The notes: a model not told the origin generated them from the letters alone. DNA of 64,000 nt from Bifidobacterium catenulatum DSM 16992 = JCM 1194 = LMG 11043 (GCF_001025195.1 NZ_AP012325.1:1364001-1428000), one strand, 5' to 3'; counted from the stretch's first letter, positions 27,712-37,454 are shown. Translations and numbers: made by a program.

Positions 27712-29643
27712 TCACTTGTTATTTTGAGCGTTGTTCTGTCGACGCTGCTTGGCGCGCCACTTATACCAGTCCTCACGGCTGAGAATGATCTTGCGCACAC
27801 GGATAGATTCCGGGGTGACTTCCACACACTCGTCCTCGTTGGCGAAGTCCAAGGACTCTTCGAGGCTCATCTTGATCGGCGGAGTCAGGGTTTCGAGCAC
27901 GTCTGCGGTGGAGGAACGCATATTGGTCATATGCTTGGCCAATGTGATGTTCACATCAAGCTCGTCCGGCTTGTTATTTACGCCGACGACCTGGCCCTCG
28001 TACACCGGAGACTGCGGCTCAACAAAGAAGTTGCCGCGCGCCTGCAGACGCTGCATAGCGTACGGGGTGGCGATACCCTTACGATCGCAGACCATGGAGC
28101 CGTTCTGACGCGTCACAATCTGACCGGCCCACGGAGCGTAGCCGGCGGAGATGGAGGATGCGATACCGGTGCCGCGGGTGGCGGACAGCAACGCGGTACG
28201 GAAGCCAATCAGGCCACGGGACGGGACGATGAACTGCAGACGGACCCAGCCGGTGCCGTGGTTGGTCATGTTCTCCATACGGCCCTTACGGTCAGCAAGC
28301 AGCTGAGTGACGGTGCCCATGTACTCTTCCGGAACGTCGATGGTGGTGTTTTCCATCGGCTCGTTAATCACGCCGTCAATGGTCTTGGTGACCACCTGCG
28401 GACGGCCGACGGTCAACTCATAGCCTTCGCGACGCATCTGCTCGGCGAGCACGGCCAGTGCGAGTTCACCACGACCCTGGACCTCCCAAGCATCCGGACG
28501 CTCGGTTGGCAGCACCTTGATGGACACGTTGCCGATGAGCTCGCGGTCGAGACGATCCTTGATCATGCGGGCAGTAAGCTTGTGGTCTTTGCCTTCGGTG
28601 CCTGCAAGCGGGGAATCATTGATGCCGAAAGTCATGGAGATGGCCGGGTCATCAACGTGAATCAGTGGCAACGGACGCGGATCAGACGGGTCGACGATGG
28701 TCTCGCCGATCATGATGTCGTTCACACCTGCGACTGCGACGATGTCGCCAGGACCTGCGGAATCAACCGGAGTACGCTCAAGGCCCTGCGTACGCAACAG
28801 TTCGGAAACACGGAAGTTTTCAATGGAACCGTCCACACGGGACAGTCCATAGGTCTTACCCTTTTCAAGGGTGCCATTGTAGATGCGCACCAAGCCGAGT
28901 CGTCCAAGGAAGTCGGAGGAATCGATGTTGGCGACGTGTGCCTGAAGAGGAGCGCCTTCCTCATATTCCGGAGCCGGAATGTTCTTGATGATGGCCTCGA
29001 ATAGCGGTTCGAGATCTTCATTGTCTGGCAGACCGCCATTTTCCGGCTGGTTTTCGGAAGCATAGCCAGCCTTTGCCGCACAGTAGATGACCGGAAGGTC
29101 GAACAGTGCGTCTTCATCGAGGTCAATACCTTCCTCGATAACATCCTGGGCCAAGCCGAGCAACAGGTCAGAGGATTCACCCACGACTTCTTCAATACGG
29201 GCATCCGGGCGATCAGTCTTATTCACGCACAGGATAACCGGCAGTTTAGCTTCCAGCGCCTTGCGCAGCACGAAGCGGGTCTGTGGCAGCGGACCTTCGG
29301 AAGCGTCGACAAGGAGCACAACACCGTCCACCATGGAGATACCGCGCTCGACCTCACCACCGAAATCGGCGTGGCCAGGGGTGTCGATGATGTTCAGGGT
29401 GATGCCTTCCGGATGCCCGTACTTGGCGGCCAGCGGACCGGTGTACTGCACAGCAGTGTTCTTGGCGAGAATGGTAATGCCCTTCTCACGCTCCAGATCG
29501 TTGGAATCCATCACACGATCCGGGACTTCCTCACGCTCGTTGAACACGTGGGACTGTGCCAGCATGGCATTGACCAGCGTGGTCTTACCATGATCGACGT
29601 GTGCCACAATCGCTACATTTCGAATATCGCCGCGAACCGCCAT
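27712..29643 (-). CDS. typA: Ribosome-associated GTPase TypA/BipA
   Basis: Translational GTPase of 643 residues related to EF-G/LepA and involved in ribosome assembly and stress adaptation. G1 AHVDHGKTTL, G3 DTPGHADFGGEV and G4 NKTD are intact; domains III and V and the BipA-specific C-terminal domain (SRGLIGFRTALLSATRGTG) follow. The basic C-terminus KWRAKQRRQNNAQNNK is typical for actinobacterial copies. It is a single-gene unit ending at the hairpin 27661. Confidence 0.96.
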   Translation of the reverse strand: MAVRGDIRNVAIVAHVDHGKTTLVNAMLAQSHVFNEREEVPDRVMDSNDLEREKGITILAKNTAVQYTGPLAAKYGHPEGITLNIIDTPGHADFGGEVERGISMVDGVVLLVDASEGPLPQTRFVLRKALEAKLPVILCVNKTDRPDARIEEVVGESSDLLLGLAQDVIEEGIDLDEDALFDLPVIYCAAKAGYASENQPENGGLPDNEDLEPLFEAIIKNIPAPEYEEGAPLQAHVANIDSSDFLGRLGLVRIYNGTLEKGKTYGLSRVDGSIENFRVSELLRTQGLERTPVDSAGPGDIVAVAGVNDIMIGETIVDPSDPRPLPLIHVDDPAISMTFGINDSPLAGTEGKDHKLTARMIKDRLDRELIGNVSIKVLPTERPDAWEVQGRGELALAVLAEQMRREGYELTVGRPQVVTKTIDGVINEPMENTTIDVPEEYMGTVTQLLADRKGRMENMTNHGTGWVRLQFIVPSRGLIGFRTALLSATRGTGIASSISAGYAPWAGQIVTRQNGSMVCDRKGIATPYAMQRLQARGNFFVEPQSPVYEGQVVGVNNKPDELDVNITLAKHMTNMRSSTADVLETLTPPIKMSLEESLDFANEDECVEVTPESIRVRKIILSREDWYKWRAKQRRQNNAQNNK

Positions 29644-29780
29644 CGAAACCTCTCTTAGTATTGCTGTTCTCTTGCGTAAACGTTCGGTACGTACATGCTG
29701 TCGGTACTTGAAAAATCGTACTTACACACAAACCGAACCAATATTAGCGAAGCGTTGCGACACCTTCGCCGGTGCCGCAT

Positions 29781-31061
29781 TCAGGCGAGCGCCTGTTGCG
29801 CTTGGACGTTAATCGACGGATCGCTGACCGTCGAAGCCCCACGCAATGAGTTGCAGGATTCCTCCACTACCGAGGCGATCTGGTTGATCTGCTCCAGTGT
29901 GAGCGGCTCACGGAAGGTCATGCGAATGGCTGATTTTGCTACTGCCGGATCATATCCCATCGCCAACAATGTGCCAGGCGCTTCGTGACGGCCGACAGCA
30001 CAGGCCGAGCCGGACGAGCAAGCGATGCCCCGAGCGTCCAAATCGACCAGCAAAGCTTCTCCGGAAAGTCCCGGGAAAACGAACGACGCATGTCCCGGAA
30101 GCCGTCGTTGCGAATCCCCCGTAAGCTGTGCTCTGGGTTCCACACGCAGCACCGCATCGATCAGACGATCCCGGGAAGCCACCAGCGCGCGTCCAATCTC
30201 ATGCATTCGTGTGTTCGAGTCACGCAACGCAACGGCCAATGCGACCGCACCGGCGACATTTTGCGTGCCTGACCGTAGGGAGCGTTCCTGCCCACCGCCG
30301 CTCATCAACGGCTCGACAGGAACTCGGGAACGTAGCAGCAGTGCCCCCAGTCCCTTCGGTGTGCCGAATTTGTGTCCGGACAAGCTCAACGCGTCCACAT
30401 CCCATTCGCGCATACGGATGGGGATGAGTCCCGCCGCCTGCACCGCGTCCACATGCAGTGGCACGCCATGTTCGTGTGCGATGCGTGCTATTTCATTGAC
30501 GGGCTCCACTGTGCCCACTTCGTTATTGGCAAGCATCGTCGATACCAGCAGCGTGCAGTTACAAGGTTTTCCGGACGTTCCGGAAACGCTGTCGGAGCTG
30601 CTGTCAAGATCGCTCTGAGCCAATTCGGCCCTCAACGCGTCCAAATCGATATGCGCTTGATGGTCGACGGGAATCTCCACCACTTCGCAGCCGAACCAAC
30701 GTTCCATCCAACGGGCCGATTCCAACACCGCCGGATGTTCGATCGACGACACAATGATACGCGGACGCACCTGCTCGCCATACGATTCGCGCAGCAAACG
30801 TATGCGGGCCATCGCAATACCTTTAATCGCAAGATTATCCGCTTCGGTGCCGCCTGAAGTGAAGATCACGTCATCCGGACGCGCGCCCAAATCGGCTGCG
30901 ATAGACCCGCGTGCAGCTTCGAGGGCGCGTGCAGCGGTTTTGCCCGCGCTGTGCACGCTCATCGGATTCGCGTACGCTTCGGTCAGAAACGGCATCATCA
31001 CGCTGATGACGTTGCCGCCGACCGGCTCTGTGGAGGCGGCGTCCAAATACAGGTGTTCCAT
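29781..31061 (-). CDS. Cysteine desulfurase (NifS/IscS family)
   Basis: PLP enzyme of about 426 residues that releases sulfur from cysteine for iron-sulfur clusters. GGGAGGA before ATG 31061 (MEHLYLDAASTEPV) decides the start. The PLP Lys is in LSGHKFGTPKG and the active Cys in CSSGSACAVG. It is last in the NAD operon, 20 bases after nadC. NadA is an Fe-S enzyme, so a dedicated desulfurase here fits the common NifS-with-nad-genes arrangement. It could also serve clusters generally. Confidence 0.9.
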   Translation of the reverse strand: MEHLYLDAASTEPVGGNVISVMMPFLTEAYANPMSVHSAGKTAARALEAARGSIAADLGARPDDVIFTSGGTEADNLAIKGIAMARIRLLRESYGEQVRPRIIVSSIEHPAVLESARWMERWFGCEVVEIPVDHQAHIDLDALRAELAQSDLDSSSDSVSGTSGKPCNCTLLVSTMLANNEVGTVEPVNEIARIAHEHGVPLHVDAVQAAGLIPIRMREWDVDALSLSGHKFGTPKGLGALLLRSRVPVEPLMSGGGQERSLRSGTQNVAGAVALAVALRDSNTRMHEIGRALVASRDRLIDAVLRVEPRAQLTGDSQRRLPGHASFVFPGLSGEALLVDLDARGIACSSGSACAVGRHEAPGTLLAMGYDPAVAKSAIRMTFREPLTLEQINQIASVVEESCNSLRGASTVSDPSINVQAQQALA

Positions 31062-31080
31062 CAGTCCTCCCTGCGCTTCT

Positions 31081-31965
31081 TCAGTTCCAATCCAGTCCAA
31101 GGTCGATGCTGCTCACGCTGTGGGTGAGCGCGCCAACGGAAATCACGTCCACACCGGTGGCGGCCACCTGCGGTATACGTTCCAGCGTCATGTTACCGCT
31201 GGCTTCCACAATGGCGTTGCCTGCGATAAGGTCAACTCCCTTGCGTGTGTCTTCCAAGGAGAAGTTGTCAAGCATGATGGTATCGGCGCCGCCTTCAAGC
31301 GCGGCTTTGATCTGCTCCAAACGGTCTACTTCCACTTCGATATGCGTGGTATGTCCCACTTGTTCGCGGATGTGGCGAATCGCCCCGGCCATATCGATGC
31401 CTTGTTCGGCGAGTGCCGCGAGATGGTTGTCTTTGACCATGACGGCATCGGACAATCCGTAGCGATGATTATGTCCGCCGCCGCAGGTGACGGCGTACTT
31501 TTCGAACGGACGCAGTCCCGGAGTCGTCTTGCGCGTGTCCACGATACGGGTGCGCGCATAGGTGCGCGGCTTTCGATAGTCCGTAGTTTCTACGGCTTCG
31601 TCCGCCGCTTTGACGAAGGCCGCCGTCATGGTGGCAATGCCGCACATACGTTGCGCGAAGTTCAACGCCACACGTTCCGCTGTGAGCAGGTCGCGCACAG
31701 AGCCTTCGACTTCGGCAAGCGTCTGTCCAGCTTCGAAACGTTCGCCATCTTTGATGGTGGCGAGCACACGAATCGTAGGGTTCTGCGCGGCGAATGCCGC
31801 TTCGAACACGGCGATGCCGCTCATCACACCTTCCTGTCTGGACACGAGTCTTGCAGTGCCGTGGACTTCGGCGGGAATGGTGGTTTCGCAGGTGATGTCA
31901 CCGTTGGGTGCATCTTCCTCAAGCGCGGCTTCGACGGCCGTGCGAATGACCTGACGGGTCAGCAT
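31081..31965 (-). CDS. nadC: Nicotinate-nucleotide pyrophosphorylase (carboxylating)
   Basis: Quinolinate phosphoribosyltransferase of 294 residues, third step of NAD synthesis from aspartate. It carries the N-terminal alpha/beta domain, RTRIVDTRKTTPGLR, CGGGHNHRYGLSDAVMVKDNH (PRPP/quinolinate pocket) and IMLDNF. Full length and apparently intact. It follows nadB by 36 bases in the operon. Confidence 0.95.
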   Translation of the reverse strand: MLTRQVIRTAVEAALEEDAPNGDITCETTIPAEVHGTARLVSRQEGVMSGIAVFEAAFAAQNPTIRVLATIKDGERFEAGQTLAEVEGSVRDLLTAERVALNFAQRMCGIATMTAAFVKAADEAVETTDYRKPRTYARTRIVDTRKTTPGLRPFEKYAVTCGGGHNHRYGLSDAVMVKDNHLAALAEQGIDMAGAIRHIREQVGHTTHIEVEVDRLEQIKAALEGGADTIMLDNFSLEDTRKGVDLIAGNAIVEASGNMTLERIPQVAATGVDVISVGALTHSVSSIDLGLDWN

Positions 31966-32001
31966 TTATGGTCCTTTCCGCTGTCTCTCGTCGCGCAGCA
32001 G

Positions 32002-33726
32002 TTATGACATCTGGTAGGCGATGGAATGTGCGATCGTCGGATTGTTGGTCGGATAATCCTGCCGTGTGTGCGCGCCGCGCGATTCGCAACGGTTGCTTGC
32101 CGCAACCGCAGCAACGTATCCCACGGTAAGCAGGTTGCGGTTTTCCCACATGATGATTCGTTCCGCATATGTTGTCGGCTGGACGATGGTTTTCGACATA
32201 TCCGCACTGTCCGCCGCATTCGCCATGGAGAGCGCTTCGCCAAGTTCACGTACGCCTTGGGACAAGCTGTCACCGTCACGAATCACGCCGACGTGCTTCC
32301 ACATCACGTCTTCAATGCGTGCACGGTCCCATGCTAGCGATTGCGCAACATTCGGCTGCGTTGTGGCATCCGGCATATGCAGCAGCATCGGCTGCTGGCA
32401 GACCGGCATGTTTTCGATCGCACTGTTGTCGAAATCCTGCGGTTGCCAAACGGTACCGTCGGTGTCATTCGCAGCGGCAAGGCCGGCGCGATATCCGTAG
32501 ACCATGCCTTCAAGCAGCGAGTTCGATGCGAGACGATTGGCACCCTGCACACCAGTTCTGGCGCATTCGCCGGCCGCATAGAGGCCGGGGATGCTGGCTC
32601 GTCCGAACAGGTCGGTGCGGATGCCGCCCATCCAGTAGTGGGCCGCGGGAGCCACGGGAATGGGTTCCTTGCTCCAATCGAAGCCGAGCGAACGTGTGTA
32701 GGCGTCGATGGTCGGGAACCTGTGGCGTAGGAATTCCGCCAGATCAGGGTTCTCTTTGCCCATGGGTGAAACGTCGAGCATGATCGGCTTGCCGCCTTGC
32801 GCCTGCATGGTACGGAAGTTGGCTCGCGCCACCACGTCGCGCGGTGCGAGTTCCGCCTTGGGGTCGATGTCGGCCATGAAACGGTGCCCATGTTCGTCGA
32901 GCAGTACCGCGCCTTCGCCACGCACGGCTTCGGAGACGAGGAAATGCTCGCCGATAGCCAAAGCCGTGGGATGGAACTGGTAGAACTCCAGGTCGGCGAC
33001 CTGCGCCCCTGCACGAATCGCAGCGGCCAGGCCGTCGCCAGTCGCCACCGCGGGATTCGTGGTGTACGGGAACAACCGTCCCGCGCCACCGGTGGCAAGA
33101 ACCACACGGTCCGTATCGACGACACGTGTCTCAACACCGTCTTGAGCGTCACGAACCGCCAGACGCACGCCGGCAACATGACCGTCACGCACCAGCACAT
33201 CGTTCAGGAACGCATGTTCCAGCACGGTGATATTCGGATTCTCCCGCACCATGGCGGAGACGTCGAGTTCCAAGACCTTTCCGGTGGCATCTCCCCCAGC
33301 ATGCACCACGCGGGAACGGCAATGCGCGGCTTCGAGCCCACGCAGCACATGTCCTTCGCTGTCGCGATCCACGTGCCATCCATCGCCGATAAGCTCACGT
33401 ACGCGACGTGCGCCCTCGTCGGTCAGAATGTCGACTGCGGTGCGATCGCACAACCCATGACCGGCAGCCATAGTGTCGGTCGCATGCAACGCAGGCGAAT
33501 CGTCATTGAAAATCGCAGTGGCCACACCGCCTTGAGCGTGGTATGTGTTCGATTCGACGAACTTATCCTTGCATACCAGCAGCACTTCCTGCGGTCGGTA
33601 TGTGCCATTCTTCGGAATCGACGCGCGTCCGCCGGCGGACAGTCCTTCGCTGCCAAGACGGCTGTCTCCGGCTGCCGCGAGCGCCGCACACAGTCCGGCG
33701 ATACCCGCTCCGACTACGACGATCAT
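32002..33726 (-). CDS. nadB: L-aspartate oxidase
   Basis: FAD enzyme of 574 residues that oxidises aspartate to iminoaspartate for NadA. It has N-terminal GAGIAGLCAALAA, the loop YHAQGGVATAIF, the active-site region SRVVHAGGDATGK, HPTALAIG and the C-terminal FAD motif GLYAAGECARTGVQGANRLASN split around the substrate site. It is long but complete. Its ATG overlaps the last bases of nadA (33723-33726), so translation is coupled to the truncated gene. Confidence 0.94.
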   Translation of the reverse strand: MIVVVGAGIAGLCAALAAAGDSRLGSEGLSAGGRASIPKNGTYRPQEVLLVCKDKFVESNTYHAQGGVATAIFNDDSPALHATDTMAAGHGLCDRTAVDILTDEGARRVRELIGDGWHVDRDSEGHVLRGLEAAHCRSRVVHAGGDATGKVLELDVSAMVRENPNITVLEHAFLNDVLVRDGHVAGVRLAVRDAQDGVETRVVDTDRVVLATGGAGRLFPYTTNPAVATGDGLAAAIRAGAQVADLEFYQFHPTALAIGEHFLVSEAVRGEGAVLLDEHGHRFMADIDPKAELAPRDVVARANFRTMQAQGGKPIMLDVSPMGKENPDLAEFLRHRFPTIDAYTRSLGFDWSKEPIPVAPAAHYWMGGIRTDLFGRASIPGLYAAGECARTGVQGANRLASNSLLEGMVYGYRAGLAAANDTDGTVWQPQDFDNSAIENMPVCQQPMLLHMPDATTQPNVAQSLAWDRARIEDVMWKHVGVIRDGDSLSQGVRELGEALSMANAADSADMSKTIVQPTTYAERIIMWENRNLLTVGYVAAVAASNRCESRGAHTRQDYPTNNPTIAHSIAYQMS

Positions 33727-34607
33727 GGGTGTACCTCCAGCATGCGCTGCAATGCGATTTTGGCGTCACGCGCGGTGTCCTCGTCCACGGTGATGCGGTT
33801 AACGATATTGCCTTGCTCGATGTTCTCCAACGCCCACGCCAGATATGCGGGGTGAATGCGGTACATCGTGGAGCATGGGCAGACCACCGGATCGAGGCAG
33901 AACACGGTCTTGTCCGGATACTGCGCGGCGAGACGGTTGACGAGGTTGATTTCCGTGCCGACTGCGACGGCCGAACCAGCCGGCGCGTTGGCGATCTCTT
34001 TGACGATGTACGCGGTAGAGCCGGTGCCATCCGCCGCGTTGACGACGTCCATCGAGCATTCGGGATGCACGATGACTTTGACGCCCGGATACGCCTTGCG
34101 TGCACGCTCAATTTGGTCGACGGTGAAGCGCTGGTGCACAGAGCAGAAGCCTTTCCACAGGATCATCTTCGCGTCGGCGTACACGGACGGGTCTTCGGCA
34201 CCACCGGCAGGCTTGTACGGATTCCACACTGGCATCTGGTCAAGGCTCATACCCATGGCGAGAGCGGTATTGCGGCCAAGGTGCTGGTCTGGGAAGAACA
34301 GCACGCGCTTGCCACGGGCGAAGGCCCATTCGAGCACGGCATGCGCATTGGATGATGTGCAGACGATGCCACCGTGGCGTCCGCAGAATGCTTTCAGTGC
34401 CGCGGAGGAGTTCATATATGTGACCGGCACGATCTGCTGCTTGCCGTCGGCATCCGGATTAGTGCCGCAGATTTCTCCGAGCTGTTCCCAGCAGTCCTCA
34501 ACCTGGTCGATGTTCGCCATGTCGGCCATCGAGCAGCCTGCGGACAGGTTCGGCAGTGTCACGGTCTGTTCGGGCGTGGACAGGATATCGGCGGTTTCAG
34601 ACGGTTG
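33723..34607 (-). pseudogene. nadA: Quinolinate synthase, 5'-truncated
   Basis: NadA condenses iminoaspartate with DHAP to quinolinate using a [4Fe-4S] cluster. The remaining frame matches the E. coli protein only from about residue 93 on: ETADILSTPEQTVTLP corresponds to ETAKILSPEKT. All three cluster cysteines survive (LSAGCSMAD, KGFCSVHQRF, VVCPCSTM). The N-terminal domain, with the conserved His/Tyr substrate-binding region, is gone. A TGA stands directly upstream (34608-34610) and the DNA there already encodes the end of nrtR, so no frameshift can restore it. The first start-like codon is GTG 34562, giving 279 residues instead of about 350-430. Probably inactive; it could still be translated and keep nadB coupled. 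Confidence 0.8.
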
Positions 34608-35409
34608 TCAGTGCGGCGAGCACGTCGTTGCCGGTTGCATGGCTTCCGTGATTAGACTGATTGACGCTGTAATCCCATGATGAAAATTGTCGCAACGCGC
34701 TTTGCACGTACCGGTATACGGCGGCCGGACGATTGCGCCCGACGCGCAGTTTTTCGCCGGTATCCTCCAACTGGCCCGATGAGAGCATTTTCCGGCGAAA
34801 ATTCGCCAAATCGATGGCTTCGCCCGTTACGGCTTCATATACGTCGTGCAGTTGGCTCAGCGTGAATCGTTCACCGACCAGACGCGTGACGACCTGGGGA
34901 TATTCGATTTTCCCCCGTAGCCGGCTTAAGGCGTAGTCGATGATGGCACGATGGTCGAAAGCAAGTTCCGGCAGATTATCGACGGGAAACCATTTGACGT
35001 TGTTGCCTTCGACAGGTTCCGTTTGCGCATCCGCTCCTCCGACCAGCGCCCAGTACACGATGGATACCATCGGCAGCCCGCCATGCGAACGTGCCGGATC
35101 GCCAAACGTATACAGCTGCTCGAGATATCTCGGATGAAGCGACGTAGTCGATTCCAGTGCGGCATACGCGGACTGCTCCAACGAATGGTCTGCGCGCAGA
35201 CCGCCTCCTGGAAGCGCCCATTGGCCAAGAAACGGTTGGCGCACACGCTTGACCAGCGGCATCCACAGCATGGACCCTATACCGTTCGGAGCGGTGTCCA
35301 TCCCATTTTCATTCCCGGATCTTTGGACCGGCCCTAAAGCAAGAATAACCACGGAAACACCCACCTGCGGCGGCTGTTTGCGCCGTTCCGAGACATTTCC
35401 CATGATCAT
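34597..35409 (-). CDS. nrtR: Nudix-related transcriptional regulator NrtR
   Basis: 270 residues: an N-terminal Nudix domain (GQWALPGGGLRADHSLEQSA) whose catalytic REUXEE glutamates are not conserved, and a C-terminal winged helix (LSQLHDVYEAVTG, then NFRRKMLSSGQLEDTGEK, then GRNRPAAVYRY). This is the NrtR layout: ADP-ribose or a related NAD metabolite acts as ligand and relieves repression of NAD genes. About 38 residues beyond the usual RYR/RY end are of uncertain origin and abut the nadA deletion. A palindrome at 35469-35493 is the likely operator. It leads the NAD operon. Confidence 0.85.
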   Translation of the reverse strand: MIMGNVSERRKQPPQVGVSVVILALGPVQRSGNENGMDTAPNGIGSMLWMPLVKRVRQPFLGQWALPGGGLRADHSLEQSAYAALESTTSLHPRYLEQLYTFGDPARSHGGLPMVSIVYWALVGGADAQTEPVEGNNVKWFPVDNLPELAFDHRAIIDYALSRLRGKIEYPQVVTRLVGERFTLSQLHDVYEAVTGEAIDLANFRRKMLSSGQLEDTGEKLRVGRNRPAAVYRYVQSALRQFSSWDYSVNQSNHGSHATGNDVLAALTTV

Positions 35410-35468
35410 CGCGACCCCACTCTCTCAAATTCTCGTCAATACGAATTGTTCCGAAACCACAGTGTATC

Positions 35469-35493
35469 ACTTATAGTCAACATGACCATAAGT
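35469..35493 (-). promoter_or_regulatory. Candidate NrtR operator
   Basis: Inverted repeat with arms ACTTATAGTCA (35469-35479) and TGACCATAAGT (35483-35493), 10 of 11 bases pairing, 3-base centre, about 60 bases upstream of nrtR. Position and TAGTCA/TGAC core suit a Nudix-type NAD regulator acting on its own operon. Confidence 0.6.
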
Positions 35494-35540
35494 TGGGTGT
35501 TCCACCAATCAATCATTAAAATCCAGCGCACATGCGGCTA

Positions 35541-35567
35541 ACAAAAAAGGCCCCACAAGGGAGCCTT
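35541..35567 (-). terminator. Terminator after parA
   Basis: On the minus strand AAGG-C-TCCC pairs with GGGG-CCTT around a short loop and is followed by TTTTTTG. It lies immediately after the parA stop at 35574. Confidence 0.7.
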
Positions 35568-35573
35568 GAGCAT

Positions 35574-36413
35574 CTATGCGATAACGCCTTGGAAAATCAG
35601 TTCCCGGGCAACCTCACGGTATTCCTTCGCCGTCTTGTGATTCGGCGCATATATGGTGATTGGCGCAGCGGCAACCGTTGAATCCGGCAACTTGATAGAC
35701 CGCGAGATCACCGAGTGGAAGACCTTGCCTTGGAACGCCTCATAAATGCGCTGCAACACCTCATCGCAATGCAGAGTATGCGTGAACATGGTGACGAGCA
35801 CTCCATACACTTCCAGACTCGGATTGATACGGGACTGCACCTTTTCTATGGATTGCATCAGCAAAGCCACGCCACGCAACGCGAAGAACTCGGCAGCCAC
35901 GGGAATGATCACACCATCCGCCGCGGTCAGCGCATTCACCGTGAGCAAGCCCAACGAAGGCTGGCAGTCAATGATGATCACGTCATATTCATCCTTGACC
36001 TGTCGCAACACGCCAGCCAGCACCTGTTCACGTCCCACTTCGGTGACCAGCTGCACTTCGGCGGCAGATAGATCGATATTGGACGGCATGATGTCGAGGT
36101 TCTCGAAATCGGTATGCTGAATCACAGCATGTACATCCATACGCGGATTGAACAGCGCGGTGTACACCGTATCTTCCACGGCATTGGCGTTGATGCCCAG
36201 TCCCACCGTGGCGGCACCCTGCGGGTCGAAATCGACGATAAGCACACGACGACCGTACTGGCTCAACGCACCGGCGATATTAATTGAACTGGTTGTCTTA
36301 CCAACGCCACCTTTCTGGTTGCACATGGCGATGACCCTTGCCGGACCGTGCGTCTGCAGCGGCTCCGGAGCGGGAAACGTCTCATAATCTCGTCCAAGCA
36401 AATCCGTAGGCAT
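35574..36413 (-). CDS. ParA/Soj-family partition ATPase
   Basis: Deviant Walker ATPase of 279 residues. Walker A KGGVGKTT at about 34-41, VLIVDFDPQGAATVGLG, IIDCQPSLGLLTVNAL, and C-terminal IYAPNHKTAKEYREVARE. It lies downstream of xerD, as in other actinobacteria where this ParA paralogue precedes scpA-scpB; here it is followed by a terminator and the nad operon instead. It is therefore not the parAB pair next to oriC. Its role is probably chromosome organisation; the exact partner is unknown. Confidence 0.88.
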   Translation of the reverse strand: MPTDLLGRDYETFPAPEPLQTHGPARVIAMCNQKGGVGKTTSSINIAGALSQYGRRVLIVDFDPQGAATVGLGINANAVEDTVYTALFNPRMDVHAVIQHTDFENLDIMPSNIDLSAAEVQLVTEVGREQVLAGVLRQVKDEYDVIIIDCQPSLGLLTVNALTAADGVIIPVAAEFFALRGVALLMQSIEKVQSRINPSLEVYGVLVTMFTHTLHCDEVLQRIYEAFQGKVFHSVISRSIKLPDSTVAAAPITIYAPNHKTAKEYREVARELIFQGVIA

Positions 36414-36500
36414 ACCGTTTACCTTACCAACATCCTTGTGTCAACTTTCACTGTAATCCATGCTAGTCCATTGCCGCCGTTCAAAACGGCAGCAACACCA

Positions 36501-37454
36501 TCATCTGGCGCGGGGATGAGACGTCAGATACGTTTCAATCAGGTTTTCGGGACTGACGTGCGTGTATATCTGCGTGGTGGTGACGCTTGCATGCCCAAGC
36601 AGCTCCTGCACGGTACGCACGTCGGCACCGCCTTGGATAAGATGCGTGGCGAAAGAATGACGCAACGTATGAGGATGCAACGGCTTGTCGATGTGCGCAC
36701 GTTCCCCCGCAACCCTGATGATCTCCCAAACCGACTGTCTCGACAATCTTCGTCCGCGCTTGTTGAGAAACAGGGCGCGACGCTCCTGAGGACCTTTTGA
36801 CTTCGACTCCAGTATTGGACGCCCCGAACGCACATACCGGCTGATTGCCTCGCATGCGTAGCTGCCGACAGGAACCAGACGTTGTTTTGAACCTTTGCCC
36901 ATCAGTCTGGCGATTCTGGATTCCGTATCGACATCATCAAGATTCGCTCCGCATGCCTCCGACACTCGCGCGCCGGTCGCATACATGAATTCAAGCAACG
37001 CCTTGTCTCGAAGCATCACAGGATCATCCGAGACCTCCAACGAAGCGTCGTCACAAGCTCTGTTCTGGGAAACGGGAATCGCTTCCAACAATCTGGCGAC
37101 CTCATCAATAGCCAGCACATCGGGAAGAGTACTTGCACCCTTGGGAGCTTTCACCTGCGCGGATACATCGTCGGCGACGCTATGTTCGTCCACGGCGAAA
37201 CGATGGAACGCGTGGATGCTGGCCAACCGGCGGGCCTTGCTTCGGGCGGATTCCCCGGACTCGTCAAGAAAAGCGACGTAGTTTTCCACATCCTGTGTCG
37301 TCACGGACGTAATGTCATTAATCCCCCGATTGGCAAGCCACTGCCGATATTTTTTCAGATCGGCGCCATATGCCGACACCGTTGCTTTTGACAATCCTCT
37401 CTCAACATCGATGTGTGCAAGAAACTGTCTGATCATCCGCTCGAAATCGTTCAT
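36501..37454 (-). CDS. xerD: Tyrosine recombinase XerD
   Basis: 317 residues from ATG 37454 (MNDFERMIRQF), supported by AAGGAGGG upstream; an open frame continues to 37541 without a better start. N-terminal core-binding domain VERGLSKATVSAYGADLKKY, catalytic ATGARVSEACG, LMGKGSKQR, HTLRHSFATHLI, LGHASVTTTQ and the Tyr in IYTHVS. Its place between rplT and parA matches the usual actinobacterial xerD setting. It works with XerC at dif. Confidence 0.9.
   Translation of the reverse strand: MNDFERMIRQFLAHIDVERGLSKATVSAYGADLKKYRQWLANRGINDITSVTTQDVENYVAFLDESGESARSKARRLASIHAFHRFAVDEHSVADDVSAQVKAPKGASTLPDVLAIDEVARLLEAIPVSQNRACDDASLEVSDDPVMLRDKALLEFMYATGARVSEACGANLDDVDTESRIARLMGKGSKQRLVPVGSYACEAISRYVRSGRPILESKSKGPQERRALFLNKRGRRLSRQSVWEIIRVAGERAHIDKPLHPHTLRHSFATHLIQGGADVRTVQELLGHASVTTTQIYTHVSPENLIETYLTSHPRAR

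Noticed and set aside
34562..34640. A simple frameshift or sequencing slip as the cause of the short nadA
   Set aside because: The upstream DNA encodes nrtR up to the junction; no frame contains the missing NadA residues, so a deletion is required.
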